Of a stretch of 17,881 bases of DNA, positions 6,355 through 13,379 are shown piece after piece. The first letter of the stretch is position 1. The number at the start of each line of letters is the position of its first letter. The notes below the pieces were generated by a model that did no database searches, had not been told where the DNA came from, and saw only the letters and a list, made by a program, of their open reading frames with translations. The translations under genes and the position numbers were made by a program. Source of the DNA: Actinomycetota bacterium (lineage in GTDB: Bacteria; Actinomycetota; Thermoleophilia; Miltoncostaeales; Miltoncostaeaceae); the NCBI GenBank assembly GCA_005800465.1, contig SYFI01000096.1:1-17881 (forward strand), written 5' to 3'.

Positions 6355-7512
6355 TTACGATACCATATGGGCGAGCGCCGCGCGGAATCGGTAACCGACG
6401 GCATCCCACGAGTACTCACGCTCCATGAACTCGCGCCCGCTCGCGCCCATGCGATCCGCGAAGTCGCGGTCGGCCTCGTAGCGGTCCATCGCCAGGGCGA
6501 ATTCGCCGTAGTCGCCAAACATCAGGCCGCCGCCCGAGAGTGATGAGGTATCGGTCATCACCTTGCTGCCAGCCGCAGCAAGCGTGGGCCGCCCCTCGCG
6601 CCAGGCTTCAAGCAGCAGGTTGGAGAGGCTCTCGTGTTCGCTGCCGTTGATCACGCACAGCGCCCCGGCCACGATGTGCCGGCGTTCGTCATCGTCGAAC
6701 GTGCCCACCATGTCAACGGCCTCGCCATACTCGGCTGGCGGGCTCCATGGCCCGTCGCCCACCAGCACCAGGCGCAGATCGCTGCCGCGCTCAGCCTTCC
6801 AGCGGGTGAAGTACTCGGCCACCACCGGTACCCGCTTGGCGGGCTCCATGCGCCCGGCGTACAGCACATAGCGCCCGGTGGGGATTGGCGTGCTGATGAG
6901 CGGGCGATCCTCGATGTGGTACCCGGTGCCCACCACGGCGGAGCGCTGCACGGTGACCATGCGGCCCACCAGCTTGCGCTCGTTCACCGAATTGAAGATG
7001 CACCCGCGTACCGATGCCAGTACCGACCTGATGAGCTTGGCGTAGGCGGCGCCCTCATCGTGAATGCACGGGATGAGCACCATGCGCTCGGGGTTGGCCA
7101 TGCTAGCCATCTGCACCATGCCGAACAGCGCGGGTGCCCCCACCATCAGGTCGTAGCCACGGCCCTCGTCGCGGATGAACCGCTGAAGGTCGGGCGACCA
7201 GACATCCGAGAAGAGCAGGTCGCTCTCCTCGGTGGTGGTGAGGTGCCAGCCAGCAGCGCGCTTGGCGAGCAATTCGTGGCGACGCGCTGGGTCGCGCGGG
7301 CCGGTGGCAAAGCGGTGCACGGTGACCTTGCCGTCCATCTCGGTGCCGGCGGGGAAGTCGTCGAGCCAGTCCACGTGATACCTGGCGCAGGTGGTGGCCA
7401 CGTGCACCTCGTCATCCGGGCCAATCCCATAGTGCGCGTAGCCACGCATCATCACCTCGGCACCGCCTACCACCTCGGGGCCGAATCTGGGGACGACGAA
7501 CAGCAGCTTCAC
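6355..7512 (-). CDS. Glycosyltransferase family 4 (GT-B fold)
   Basis: This 385-residue protein has the GT4 layout: an N-terminal Rossmann half starting MKLLFVVPRFGPEVVGGAEV, with the GGAE loop, and a C-terminal half with VLYAGRMEPAKRVPVVAEYF, LVLVGDGP and the retaining-enzyme motif GSEHESLSNLLLEAWREGRP (an E-x7-E arrangement). Such enzymes transfer a sugar from a nucleotide donor to a growing glycan, usually at the cytoplasmic membrane face. The GTG start at 7512 is 6 bases after the stop of the aminotransferase gene, implying one operon. The donor sugar cannot be read from sequence; the neighbouring aminotransferase makes an amino-sugar plausible. Confidence 0.9.
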   Translation of the reverse strand: MKLLFVVPRFGPEVVGGAEVMMRGYAHYGIGPDDEVHVATTCARYHVDWLDDFPAGTEMDGKVTVHRFATGPRDPARRHELLAKRAAGWHLTTTEESDLLFSDVWSPDLQRFIRDEGRGYDLMVGAPALFGMVQMASMANPERMVLIPCIHDEGAAYAKLIRSVLASVRGCIFNSVNERKLVGRMVTVQRSAVVGTGYHIEDRPLISTPIPTGRYVLYAGRMEPAKRVPVVAEYFTRWKAERGSDLRLVLVGDGPWSPPAEYGEAVDMVGTFDDDERRHIVAGALCVINGSEHESLSNLLLEAWREGRPTLAAAGSKVMTDTSSLSGGGLMFGDYGEFALAMDRYEADRDFADRMGASGREFMEREYSWDAVGYRFRAALAHMVS

Positions 7513-7518
7513 GGGTAC

Positions 7519-8643
7519 CTACGCCCCGAGGGCCGCGCGCAGGCGGGCCGAGACGAAGTCGACGTCGTCATCTGTGATGCGCCCATGGGTGGGCAGGCTG
7601 ATGCTGCAGTCGCCAATCCAGTCGGCAACCGGAAACAACTCGGGTGGTGCCGGGTACATGGGCAGACGGTGCAGGGGCGTGAATCCCGGTCGGGTTTCGA
7701 TGCCGTCGAGTGCCAGGTGCTCGCGAATGCGGTCGCGCGCGGCCATGTTCGAGTTGCGAAGCACGACGGTGAACATCCAGTGCCCGTGTGCATGCCCGCC
7801 CGGAGTGGGTGGGATGTGCAGCAGGTGGTCCAGATCGCCGAGGCGGTCCTCGTACCGGCGGCACACACGGGCGCGCTCTCCCAGGTGGTGCTCAATGCGC
7901 TCCATCTGCGCCAGGCCCACGGCCGCCTGCAAGTTGGTGAGCCGGTAGTTGAAGCCGAGCACCGGGTGGAAGTAGGTGCGGTTTGGGTCCTGCCCCTGGT
8001 CGCGGTACAGGCGGATCTTCGCGGCCAGCTCAGCGTTGTGGCATGTGACCATGCCGCCCTCACCCGTGGTGAGGGTCTTGTTGCCGAAGAACGAGAACGT
8101 GGCGATGTCGCTGTGGCCACCCACGTGGGTGCCGCGAACGCGGGCGCCAATGGCCTCGGCGGCGTCCTCCACGACGATTGCTCCCTGGGGCAGGTCCTCG
8201 CGAAGCGCCGGGATGTCAACCGGCATGCCGTACAGGTCAACCGGGATGACGGCCTTGGTGCGCGCAGTTACCGCGGCGGCCACGGCCTCGGGGGTGACGT
8301 TGAGCGATGTGGGGTCGGAATCCACCAGCACCACCGTGGCCCCCACGTACGACACGGCGTTGGCGCTGGCCACGTAGGTCATCGAGGGCACAATCACCTC
8401 GTCGCCCGGCCCGATGCCCTGCGCCACCAATGCCAGGTGGAGGGCAGCGGTGCCATTGCTGCAGGTAATGGCGTGCTCTACGCCCGTCCACTCGGCGAAG
8501 GCATCTTCAAAGCGCTTGACGTACGGCCCCTGCGACGACACCCACTCGGTGGCGATGCAGTCGGTCACGTACTTCATCTCGTTCCCCTGCAGATCGGGGT
8601 ACGCGACAGCAATGCGATGCACGTCTTGGTTCTGTATTGCCAC
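7519..8643 (-). CDS. DegT/DnrJ/EryC1/StrS-family sugar aminotransferase
   Basis: These PLP enzymes convert a nucleotide-linked keto-sugar to an amino-sugar, as in perosamine or viosamine synthesis. The 374-residue protein has all key parts: SNGTAALHLAL (residues 62-71) for phosphate binding, VVEDAAEAIGA with Asp160 contacting the PLP pyridine, and FSFFGNKTLTTGEGG with Lys189 as the Schiff-base lysine. It ends with an RPGFTPLHRLPMY segment typical of the family. GTG 8643 is selected because GGGAG (8651-8655) is 7 bases upstream and the protein there begins at the usual place. It leads an apparent operon with the GT4 gene and the I42 lipoprotein. An intrinsic terminator lies immediately upstream. 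Confidence 0.92.
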   Translation of the reverse strand: MAIQNQDVHRIAVAYPDLQGNEMKYVTDCIATEWVSSQGPYVKRFEDAFAEWTGVEHAITCSNGTAALHLALVAQGIGPGDEVIVPSMTYVASANAVSYVGATVVLVDSDPTSLNVTPEAVAAAVTARTKAVIPVDLYGMPVDIPALREDLPQGAIVVEDAAEAIGARVRGTHVGGHSDIATFSFFGNKTLTTGEGGMVTCHNAELAAKIRLYRDQGQDPNRTYFHPVLGFNYRLTNLQAAVGLAQMERIEHHLGERARVCRRYEDRLGDLDHLLHIPPTPGGHAHGHWMFTVVLRNSNMAARDRIREHLALDGIETRPGFTPLHRLPMYPAPPELFPVADWIGDCSISLPTHGRITDDDVDFVSARLRAALGA

Positions 8644-8663
8644 GAGCACTCTCCCAAAGGTCG

Positions 8664-8694
8664 GAAAACGGAGTTCGCCCGAGCGAACCCCGTT
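8664..8694 (-). terminator. Rho-independent terminator after the secreted-protein gene
   Basis: Read on the minus strand, CGGGGTTCGC (8692-8683) pairs with GCGAACTCCG (8678-8669), with one G-U pair and a 4-base loop, followed at once by TTTT (8668-8665). It ends 21 bases before the aminotransferase start, so it should stop transcripts coming from the secreted-protein gene, or act as an attenuator for the aminotransferase operon. Confidence 0.75.
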
Positions 8695-8739
8695 CCCTTC
8701 CCCCGATCCTAGGCGACCATCACGGTACGGGCGCCACAA

Positions 8740-9405
8740 CTACACGCTGTAGGCCATCGCATAGAACTGCACGGTGCCGGTGTCGACGGCACATGGTGCG
8801 ATGGCGGTCCCGTCCAGCCCGGTGTTGTTGGTTGACGTGGTTCGCCCGAGCACCGTGAGAGTGATCGGCCCCGACCACGACTGTTTCATACTGGTCAGGT
8901 TGGGCAGGCTGGGGTCGAACACGCCACTGTCGGTCATCGCGTCGGGGATGGCAACGCCATTCACGACGTACCGGTGGACGACGTTCATGGCAGTGAGGGT
9001 GAATGGCGCCGTATTGGGCGTGCTACCGGCGCAGTTCGGGGAATACCGCGACAGGTTTACCTCGGGGTCGTAGCGAAATGCCGTGGAGGCCGTGAAGGTG
9101 GCGGTGCCCAGGGTGACCCAGCCGGCACCCGGCTGCAGCGTGACCCCGGTCGTCTCGGTGAAGCCGATGAGCGATGGTGAGGTGGGTCCCGCGGGGCCAG
9201 TGGTGTTCCACGAGATCTTGGTGGCCGACTTGCCGCACTTGGCCTTCTTGCTGACGCTGCGCAGTGCCCCACCCTTCTTGGCCTTGCAGGCGCAGATGGT
9301 GGTGCCTTCGGAGGCAGCGGTGGCCTGCGTTGCGACGACTGCGCTGGTGGCGATGGCGAGGCCGGTAATGGCCGCGACCACGCGGGTGGGGCGGGACGAA
9401 TGCAT
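8740..9405 (-). CDS. Secreted protein with Cys/Lys-rich N-terminal motif and GPAGP segment
   Basis: The 221-residue protein has a signal peptide (hydrophobic residues about 9-27, likely cleavage near ATA-AS at 30). The mature N-terminus has a short C-x-C motif, a basic GGALRSVSKKAKCGK stretch, then ISWNTTGPAGP. This CxC…GGALR…C…WN..G..G pattern precedes collagen-like regions in many actinobacterial exported proteins, but here only one GPAGP remains. The rest is predicted β-rich, Thr/Ser-rich, with two further cysteines; I do not recognise a domain. ATG 9405 has AAAGG at 9413-9417 with 7-base spacing. It is likely a cell-surface or secreted β-sandwich protein, transcribed alone and closed by the terminator at 8664. 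Confidence 0.8.
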   Translation of the reverse strand: MHSSRPTRVVAAITGLAIATSAVVATQATAASEGTTICACKAKKGGALRSVSKKAKCGKSATKISWNTTGPAGPTSPSLIGFTETTGVTLQPGAGWVTLGTATFTASTAFRYDPEVNLSRYSPNCAGSTPNTAPFTLTAMNVVHRYVVNGVAIPDAMTDSGVFDPSLPNLTSMKQSWSGPITLTVLGRTTSTNNTGLDGTAIAPCAVDTGTVQFYAMAYSV

Positions 9406-9485
9406 GGGGAAACCTTTCGGGTGGGGATTGGGGACCCCGGAAAAGCGAGTCGCTACCCCCGCGTCTGCCACTGATCCTCGGTGAG

Positions 9486-9495
9486 ACCAATTGGT
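9486..9495. promoter_or_regulatory. 10-bp palindrome in the intergenic region upstream of the secreted-protein gene
   Basis: ACCAATTGGT is a perfect palindrome in the 142-base gap (9406-9547) between the GT2 and secreted-protein genes. Its position about 80 bases ahead of the start fits a regulator site for the latter. No convincing -35/-10 pair was identified, and a 10-base palindrome can occur by chance. Confidence 0.3.
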
Positions 9496-9547
9496 ATCCT
9501 CTCGCTGGAGGGGCGCGACGCGTGAAGGCGGAGAAGATGGCCATGAA

Positions 9548-10375
9548 TCACCCCAATACGAGGGCTGGTACGCAGGACCGGGCAACTTCCACGTCAACGG
9601 CCGCCGGGCTCGAATCCGCCTCCCCGTGCGGCCGCAGCGCCGCCTCGTGCCGTGTGATGAACCGCTCACGCAGATTCAGGGTGAGAAATTGGCGGAAGCC
9701 CAACGCGGTGCTCGTGCCTCCAATATGGCGTACGTGCGCACGTGGTTCGACGAGCACACGCCAGCCGTGCTCCCGCAGCCGGAAGCACAGGTCAACATCT
9801 CCGTAGTAAGCGGGGTAGAAGTCGTTGTCGAGGCCACCGACTGACTCCCACGCGGTCCGGCGGATGAGCATGCCAACCGAGCCGTGGTAATCAACAGCCC
9901 GCGACTCGACATAGTCATCAGGACGACGGGATCCATCGATGAGGCCAGCGCATGTGAGGCCGCTTCGCCACACGACCATGCCGGGATCAAGTACTTCGTC
10001 GTCATGGTTGAGGGTGAGCGCGCCGACGGCCCCGGCATCGGGCACTGCCTCGGCACGCGCGACGAGTGCGGTGATCATGGCGGCCTCGGGGACTGAATCG
10101 TCTTGCAACTGGAGCAGGTATTCCCCTGTGCCGAGCGCGAACCCGTGGTTGAACGCACCACTCACCCCAAGGTTCACTGGGATGTCTGCCAGCTGCACCT
10201 CGCCGGAATACTCCCCGGCGATCGCGCACACCTCGTCGGTGGCGTCGTTCAGCACCACGATGGTCTCAAATGGCACCGAGCGATCGAGCGCCGCGATGCC
10301 GTCGAGGCATGCGCGAAGGCCCGTGTTGCGGTAGGCGGGGATAACGATGGTGACCCGGGGCCGTGCCGCACCCAT
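9548..10375 (-). CDS. Glycosyltransferase family 2 (GT-A fold)
   Basis: This 275-residue protein has GT2 features: VTIVIPAYRN at residues 8-17, VNLGVSGAFNHGFALGTGEYL, a QDDS metal/nucleotide site near residue 93, and the acceptor-side GDVDLCFRLREHGWRV motif near residue 200. These are typical of rhamnosyl- or other inverting sugar transferases in surface-glycan clusters. ATG 10375 has a strong GGAGG (10384-10388) with 8-base spacing. It lies 38 bases after the malic-enzyme-like gene on the same strand and may share its transcript, though no functional link is evident. The C-terminal 40 residues are Ala/Arg-rich and less conserved. Confidence 0.9.
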   Translation of the reverse strand: MGAARPRVTIVIPAYRNTGLRACLDGIAALDRSVPFETIVVLNDATDEVCAIAGEYSGEVQLADIPVNLGVSGAFNHGFALGTGEYLLQLQDDSVPEAAMITALVARAEAVPDAGAVGALTLNHDDEVLDPGMVVWRSGLTCAGLIDGSRRPDDYVESRAVDYHGSVGMLIRRTAWESVGGLDNDFYPAYYGDVDLCFRLREHGWRVLVEPRAHVRHIGGTSTALGFRQFLTLNLRERFITRHEAALRPHGEADSSPAAVDVEVARSCVPALVLG

Positions 10376-10413
10376 GCGCAGTGCCTCCCTGGTTGATACT
10401 GCCCCACGCCGTC

Positions 10414-11736
10414 TTACGCGGCGGTGGTCACCCGCGCACTGCCCGAACGGCGGGAGGCCTCGGCGACGGCCTCCGCCACGGCGGGCACCAAGCGCTTGTT
10501 GAACACCGAGGGTACGACGTAGTCGGCACTCAGCGCACCCTCTTCAACCACCACGTTGGCGATTGCGCAGGCAGCGGCCATAAGGGCGTCGTCGCTGGCC
10601 TCGGTGGCGCGGACGTCGAGCAGCCCGCGCCAGATGCCCGGGAATGCCAAGGTGCTGTTGATCTGGTTGGGCATATCCGGACGCCCGGTGGCAAACACCG
10701 CCACCCCGTCGGCATCGCCCGGGTCGAGTTCGGGGTTCGGCATGCCGAGCGCCAGTACCACCGGGTCGGCATTCATCCCCGCGACGTCCTCACGTGATAG
10801 CGACCCGGGGTATGACACGCCCACGTAGACGTCGGCGCCCTTCACCAGATCACGCATGGCCTCGTGGGTTTCGGCGCCGCGTACCTCGGCGGCGTCGGCC
10901 TTCTCGGCGAAGTGCCGGTAGGCCATGGCACCCGGGCCCGGTCCGGCCACGCAGATGCGCGACTCGGCGATGTTCTTACCCACCACGGCAAGGCCATTGA
11001 GCGTGCCTGCCAGCAGCGCAGCAGCGGTGCCCTCGGCGTCGCCGTGTACCACCGGGATGTCGAGCGCCCCCCGCAGGATGCGGGTGATCTCAAAGCAGTT
11101 GGGCGCCGAGATGTCGGCCACGTGAATGCCACCGAACACCGATGCGATCTTGATGACGGTATCGGCGATGGCCGCCGGATCGTCGAGGTCGATGGGCAGC
11201 GGGAATGCATCGACGGCGGCCTTCTCGCGCATGAACAGCGAGAGCCCTTCGAGCACCGGAAGCGCCGCGAGCGGGCCAAGATCGCCCTGCCCCACAAGTG
11301 CTGACCCGTCGCTGATCACCATCACGCTGTTGCCCTTGATGGTGAGGTCCCAGGCGCGGTCGAGGTTGTCGTGAATGGCCATGCACACGCGGGCCACGCC
11401 CGGGGTGTAGGCCATCGACAGGTCGTCACGGTTTCTCACGGGTATGCGCGTGCGCATGGTGAGCATGCCGCCTTCGTGCGCACGGAAGATGGCGTTGGTG
11501 ACGCCGTGCACGGTGACACCCTGCACATTGCCCAGCGACGTGACGATTGCATCGGTGGCCCGCTCATCGGCACCCAGGATGACGATATCGCGGGTGATGG
11601 TCTCACGGGTGGACCGCACGGTGTCCATGCCATCGACCTCGCCGCCCGCCATGGTGATGGCGGTCATCGCGTGGCTGAGTACCTCAGGGCCAGCTGAGAG
11701 CTCGGCGCGGACGATGACGCTGGCGTTGGACGGCAT
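10414..11736 (-). CDS. ACT-domain malic-enzyme-like protein, key residues altered
   Basis: Malic enzymes decarboxylate malate to pyruvate with NAD(P). This 440-residue protein has an N-terminal ACT-like regulatory domain (about residues 5-88) and a malic-enzyme body: AYTPGVARVC (catalytic Tyr110 kept), VISDGSALVGQGDLGPLAALP, FGGIHVADISAPNCFEI, ATGRPDMPNQINSTLAFPGI. Against remembered family sequences several essentials differ. The catalytic lysine of VLFK is Arg170, the metal-ligand Glu of LEDI is Ala207 (Asp208 kept), HDDQHGTA is HGDAEGTA (Asp233 kept), and about 30 residues after the AGPGPGA cofactor loop (264-270), including the acidic β2 end, are missing. The frame is intact, so a changed reaction or a regulatory pseudoenzyme is likely. 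ATG 11736 has GAGG 9 bases upstream. Confidence 0.82.
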   Translation of the reverse strand: MPSNASVIVRAELSAGPEVLSHAMTAITMAGGEVDGMDTVRSTRETITRDIVILGADERATDAIVTSLGNVQGVTVHGVTNAIFRAHEGGMLTMRTRIPVRNRDDLSMAYTPGVARVCMAIHDNLDRAWDLTIKGNSVMVISDGSALVGQGDLGPLAALPVLEGLSLFMREKAAVDAFPLPIDLDDPAAIADTVIKIASVFGGIHVADISAPNCFEITRILRGALDIPVVHGDAEGTAAALLAGTLNGLAVVGKNIAESRICVAGPGPGAMAYRHFAEKADAAEVRGAETHEAMRDLVKGADVYVGVSYPGSLSREDVAGMNADPVVLALGMPNPELDPGDADGVAVFATGRPDMPNQINSTLAFPGIWRGLLDVRATEASDDALMAAACAIANVVVEEGALSADYVVPSVFNKRLVPAVAEAVAEASRRSGSARVTTAA

Positions 11737-11855
11737 TCGGAAGAACCTCGGTTGGCTTCTGGTGCGAGGGCGCGCCGGAGACTAGCGGCGCAAACGCGCC
11801 TCGGGAGAGGGTTCCGCACCCGGGCCGGTGATCCTTCCCGGGGCAGCGAAGGTGC

Positions 11856-11934
11856 GGCGCTACGCCGCGGTGGCCCGCAGCGCCAGATGCACGTCTGGCG
11901 ATCGCAGCACGGTGCCATCTTCCAGAGTGATGGT
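11856..11934. repeat. 79-bp direct repeat, copy 1
   Basis: Matches 12539-12617 at 74 of 79 positions. It covers the stop codon and last 25 or so codons of the DUF2283-like gene. The matched parts of the two genes outside this block are much more divergent. Confidence 0.9.
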
Positions 11935-12141
11935 GATCCCGTCGGTCTTCGCCAGCCGCAGGCCAGCGTTCGCAACGTCCACCGAGATCAGTTGGCGATC
12001 ACGGAAGGCCAGGGCATCGCCCGCATCGGTGACGTCCCAGTCGTCGGCGATAGGCGCCTCACTGCAGCGCAGGTACAGAAGGTCCCATCGCGGGTCGTAC
12101 TCCACGGCGTCGAACACCGCTGTCCCAAATGTGACGGTCAC
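11860..12141 (-). CDS. DUF2283-like protein, module copy 1 (antitoxin candidate)
   Basis: The 93-residue protein starts VTVTFGTAVFDAVEYDPRWD and has the DUF2283-like layout: YDP..D.LYL strand pair, a GDALAFRD turn, LISVDV, then TITLEDGTVLR and PDVHLALRATAA. DUF2283 domains are small β-proteins often encoded beside RelE/DUF4258-type proteins. GTG 12141 is chosen over an ATG at 12168 since it overlaps the toxin-like stop as GTGA, and gives exactly 93 residues aligning without gaps to copy 2 (about 54 identities). The antitoxin role is inferred from pairing and overlap, not shown. Confidence 0.75.
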   Translation of the reverse strand: MTVTFGTAVFDAVEYDPRWDLLYLRCSEAPIADDWDVTDAGDALAFRDRQLISVDVANAGLRLAKTDGITITLEDGTVLRSPDVHLALRATAA

Positions 12142-12470
12142 CTGCTCGTCCCCGGAATTCGCCTGCATGCGAAGGCATTGAACGCTTCGCCCCGACCAAG
12201 ACGATCATATTCCACCACCACGCAGATCCATCGCGACGGCCCCATCCCGGCGTGGAAGTACCGGTGCCGCTGGGGTCGCTCGGGGTCGGGCAAGCTGATG
12301 TCAGCGCTCGCGATGGCGATGAGCAGGTCGCGTCTGCTCAGGTGGGCTACGTCATGGTGCGAGTCCGCGATCTGCCGGAAGGCCCGATCCGGCACGCGCA
12401 CCTGCCTCCCGAACACCGGGTCGATGACCCATGCGGCGCTTGGCAGGTCGTCACTGGGGCGAGTCTCCAC
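12138..12470 (-). CDS. Toxin-like small protein, module copy 1
   Basis: The 110-residue protein reads VIDPVFGRQVRVPDRAFRQI (about residues 15-34), a His pair (DSHHDV, 37-42), and a core of HRYFHAGMGPSRWICVVVEY (69-88), ending in a basic tail. This resembles small proteins with a DPV.GR.V.V…H…R.R…GPSRWL.VVV layout found beside DUF2283 genes, which are suspected RelE/barnase-fold (BECR) nucleases; the assignment is from memory of the pattern. GTG 12470 has no strong ribosome site. The end overlaps the DUF2283-like start by 4 bases. The frame is intact. A palindromic site lies 20-50 bases upstream. Confidence 0.65.
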   Translation of the reverse strand: METRPSDDLPSAAWVIDPVFGRQVRVPDRAFRQIADSHHDVAHLSRRDLLIAIASADISLPDPERPQRHRYFHAGMGPSRWICVVVEYDRLGRGEAFNAFACRRIPGTSR

Positions 12471-12490
12471 ACCCCGGTATTGCTCGCAGC

Positions 12491-12519
12491 ACAGTGCGCA
12501 CCGGTGGGTGACGCACTGT
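12491..12519. promoter_or_regulatory. Inverted repeat upstream of module copy 1, candidate operator
   Basis: ACAGTGCG (12491-12498) and CGCACTGT (12512-12519) are exact inverted repeats around 13 bases that contain the small palindrome ACCGGT. They lie in the 72-base gap between the two modules, just upstream of the GTG at 12470, where an autoregulatory operator would be expected. Confidence 0.5.
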
Positions 12520-12538
12520 CAGCAGTTCGTGCTGATCT

Positions 12539-12617
12539 GGCGCTACGCGGCGGTGGCCCGCAGCGCCAGATGCACGTCTGGCGGCCGCAGCACGGTGCCG
12601 TCTTCCAGAGTAATGGT
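12539..12617. repeat. 79-bp direct repeat, copy 2
   Basis: Partner of 11856-11934, with five substitutions (12549, 12584, 12585, 12600 and 12612) and no gaps. It spans the end of the second DUF2283-like gene. Confidence 0.9.
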
Positions 12618-12824
12618 CATCGCATCGCCCCGCTCAAGGCGTGTGGTGAAGTCGAACATGTCCACGCCAATCAGAGCACCATCTTTGAACCGCAGCGCGT
12701 CGCCCTCGTCGCTCTGATCCCAGTCATCACCGGGCCGCTCTGGCCCGGAGTGCAGGATGAGGTTGTCGTGCTCAGGGTCGTACCTGATGACGTCGAAAAC
12801 GATGTCGCCGTAGGTAACGGTCAT
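12543..12824 (-). CDS. DUF2283-like protein, module copy 2 (antitoxin candidate)
   Basis: The 93-residue protein starts MTVTYGDIVFDVIRYDPEHD, has DDWD…GDALRFKDGALIGVDM, and ends with TITLEDGTVLRPPDVHLALR. It aligns to copy 1 along its length with about 58% identity, the C-terminal 24 residues being almost identical. The start ATG 12824 overlaps the upstream toxin-like stop as ATGA. The frame is intact even though its partner looks damaged, as would be expected if a leftover antitoxin-like gene stays useful or neutral. The next module starts 72 bases downstream of its stop. Confidence 0.75.
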   Translation of the reverse strand: MTVTYGDIVFDVIRYDPEHDNLILHSGPERPGDDWDQSDEGDALRFKDGALIGVDMFDFTTRLERGDAMTITLEDGTVLRPPDVHLALRATAA

Positions 12825-13075
12825 CGCCCGGTCTCCTTCGGAAGTCGCCGCACCGCGAATGCGGTGAATGCTTCACCGGATCCACGGCGATCGTACTGCA
12901 CTACGACGCACAGCCATCGCGATGGTCCCACTCGGCGACGGTAGAAGACGTGGCTATTGAATTCATTCTCACCGAGCCCAGAGTCCCCGTGATGAGTGGT
13001 GAGCAAGAGACGTCGAACTGCGCGACAGGCACCCCCAGTTCGTTTCTGCCCGAATGGGGGTCCGCGGCCACCGGG
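12821..13075 (-). pseudogene. Toxin-like protein, module copy 2, N-terminus decayed
   Basis: The C-terminal 45 or so residues (VFYRRRVGPSRWLCVVVQYD, then GSGEAFTAFAVRRLPKETGR) match copy 1 closely. Upstream the same frame becomes unrelated and Arg/Ser-rich. In another frame, at about 13020-13071, ADPHSGRNELGVPVAQF resembles the WVIDPVFGR…VPDRAF start of copy 1. Between the two, the spacing is about 12 codons shorter than in copy 1. One deletion plus a frameshift explains this. An in-frame start giving a longer protein exists near 13258, but its N-terminus shows no family likeness. Confidence 0.55.
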
Positions 13076-13379
13076 TGACGATGATCGACGACGGGTGATA
13101 CCCGGCCGGGCTCCGCGTGGCGTGGCGTGATCCTCGTATCTAAGGGCGCCCACGTTTCGGTCTGTGCTGGTTGCCGATGTTCGGCGCGCGGTGGGTGATC
13201 CCAGCGTGGAGACAAATCCCCATGCAGGGTCGTCGTGGAATCCATGCCATCTCGGCAAGTGGTTGCGTAGTGTTCGACCTCGTGCAGCCTGAGGACCTCG
13301 AAGACGTGACCGCCGTGACGCGCAAGGTCTTTAGAGCGCCTGCGTCCGCGTGTACCGGCACCCAGGGCGGTGTCTGCGT
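13076..13379. other. Intergenic region with no recognised gene
   Basis: These 304 bases separate the decayed module copy 2 from the rightward GT87 gene. Both strands have open frames, but the translations are basic and low in hydrophobic order and I see no family likeness. The promoters of the leftward modules and the rightward GT87 gene must lie here or in the adjoining sequence; no clear -10/-35 pair stands out. Confidence 0.5.

Noticed and set aside
6634..8712. Very long open frame on the plus strand (692 codons) opposite the GT4 and aminotransferase genes
   Set aside because: His/Gly/Val-rich translation without family likeness; it is the antisense shadow of two well-supported genes in GC-rich DNA.
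11776..11812. Possible GC hairpin between the malic-enzyme-like gene and module copy 1
   Set aside because: Arms match only with a bulge and a long loop, with no T-tract, so it is not convincing as a terminator.
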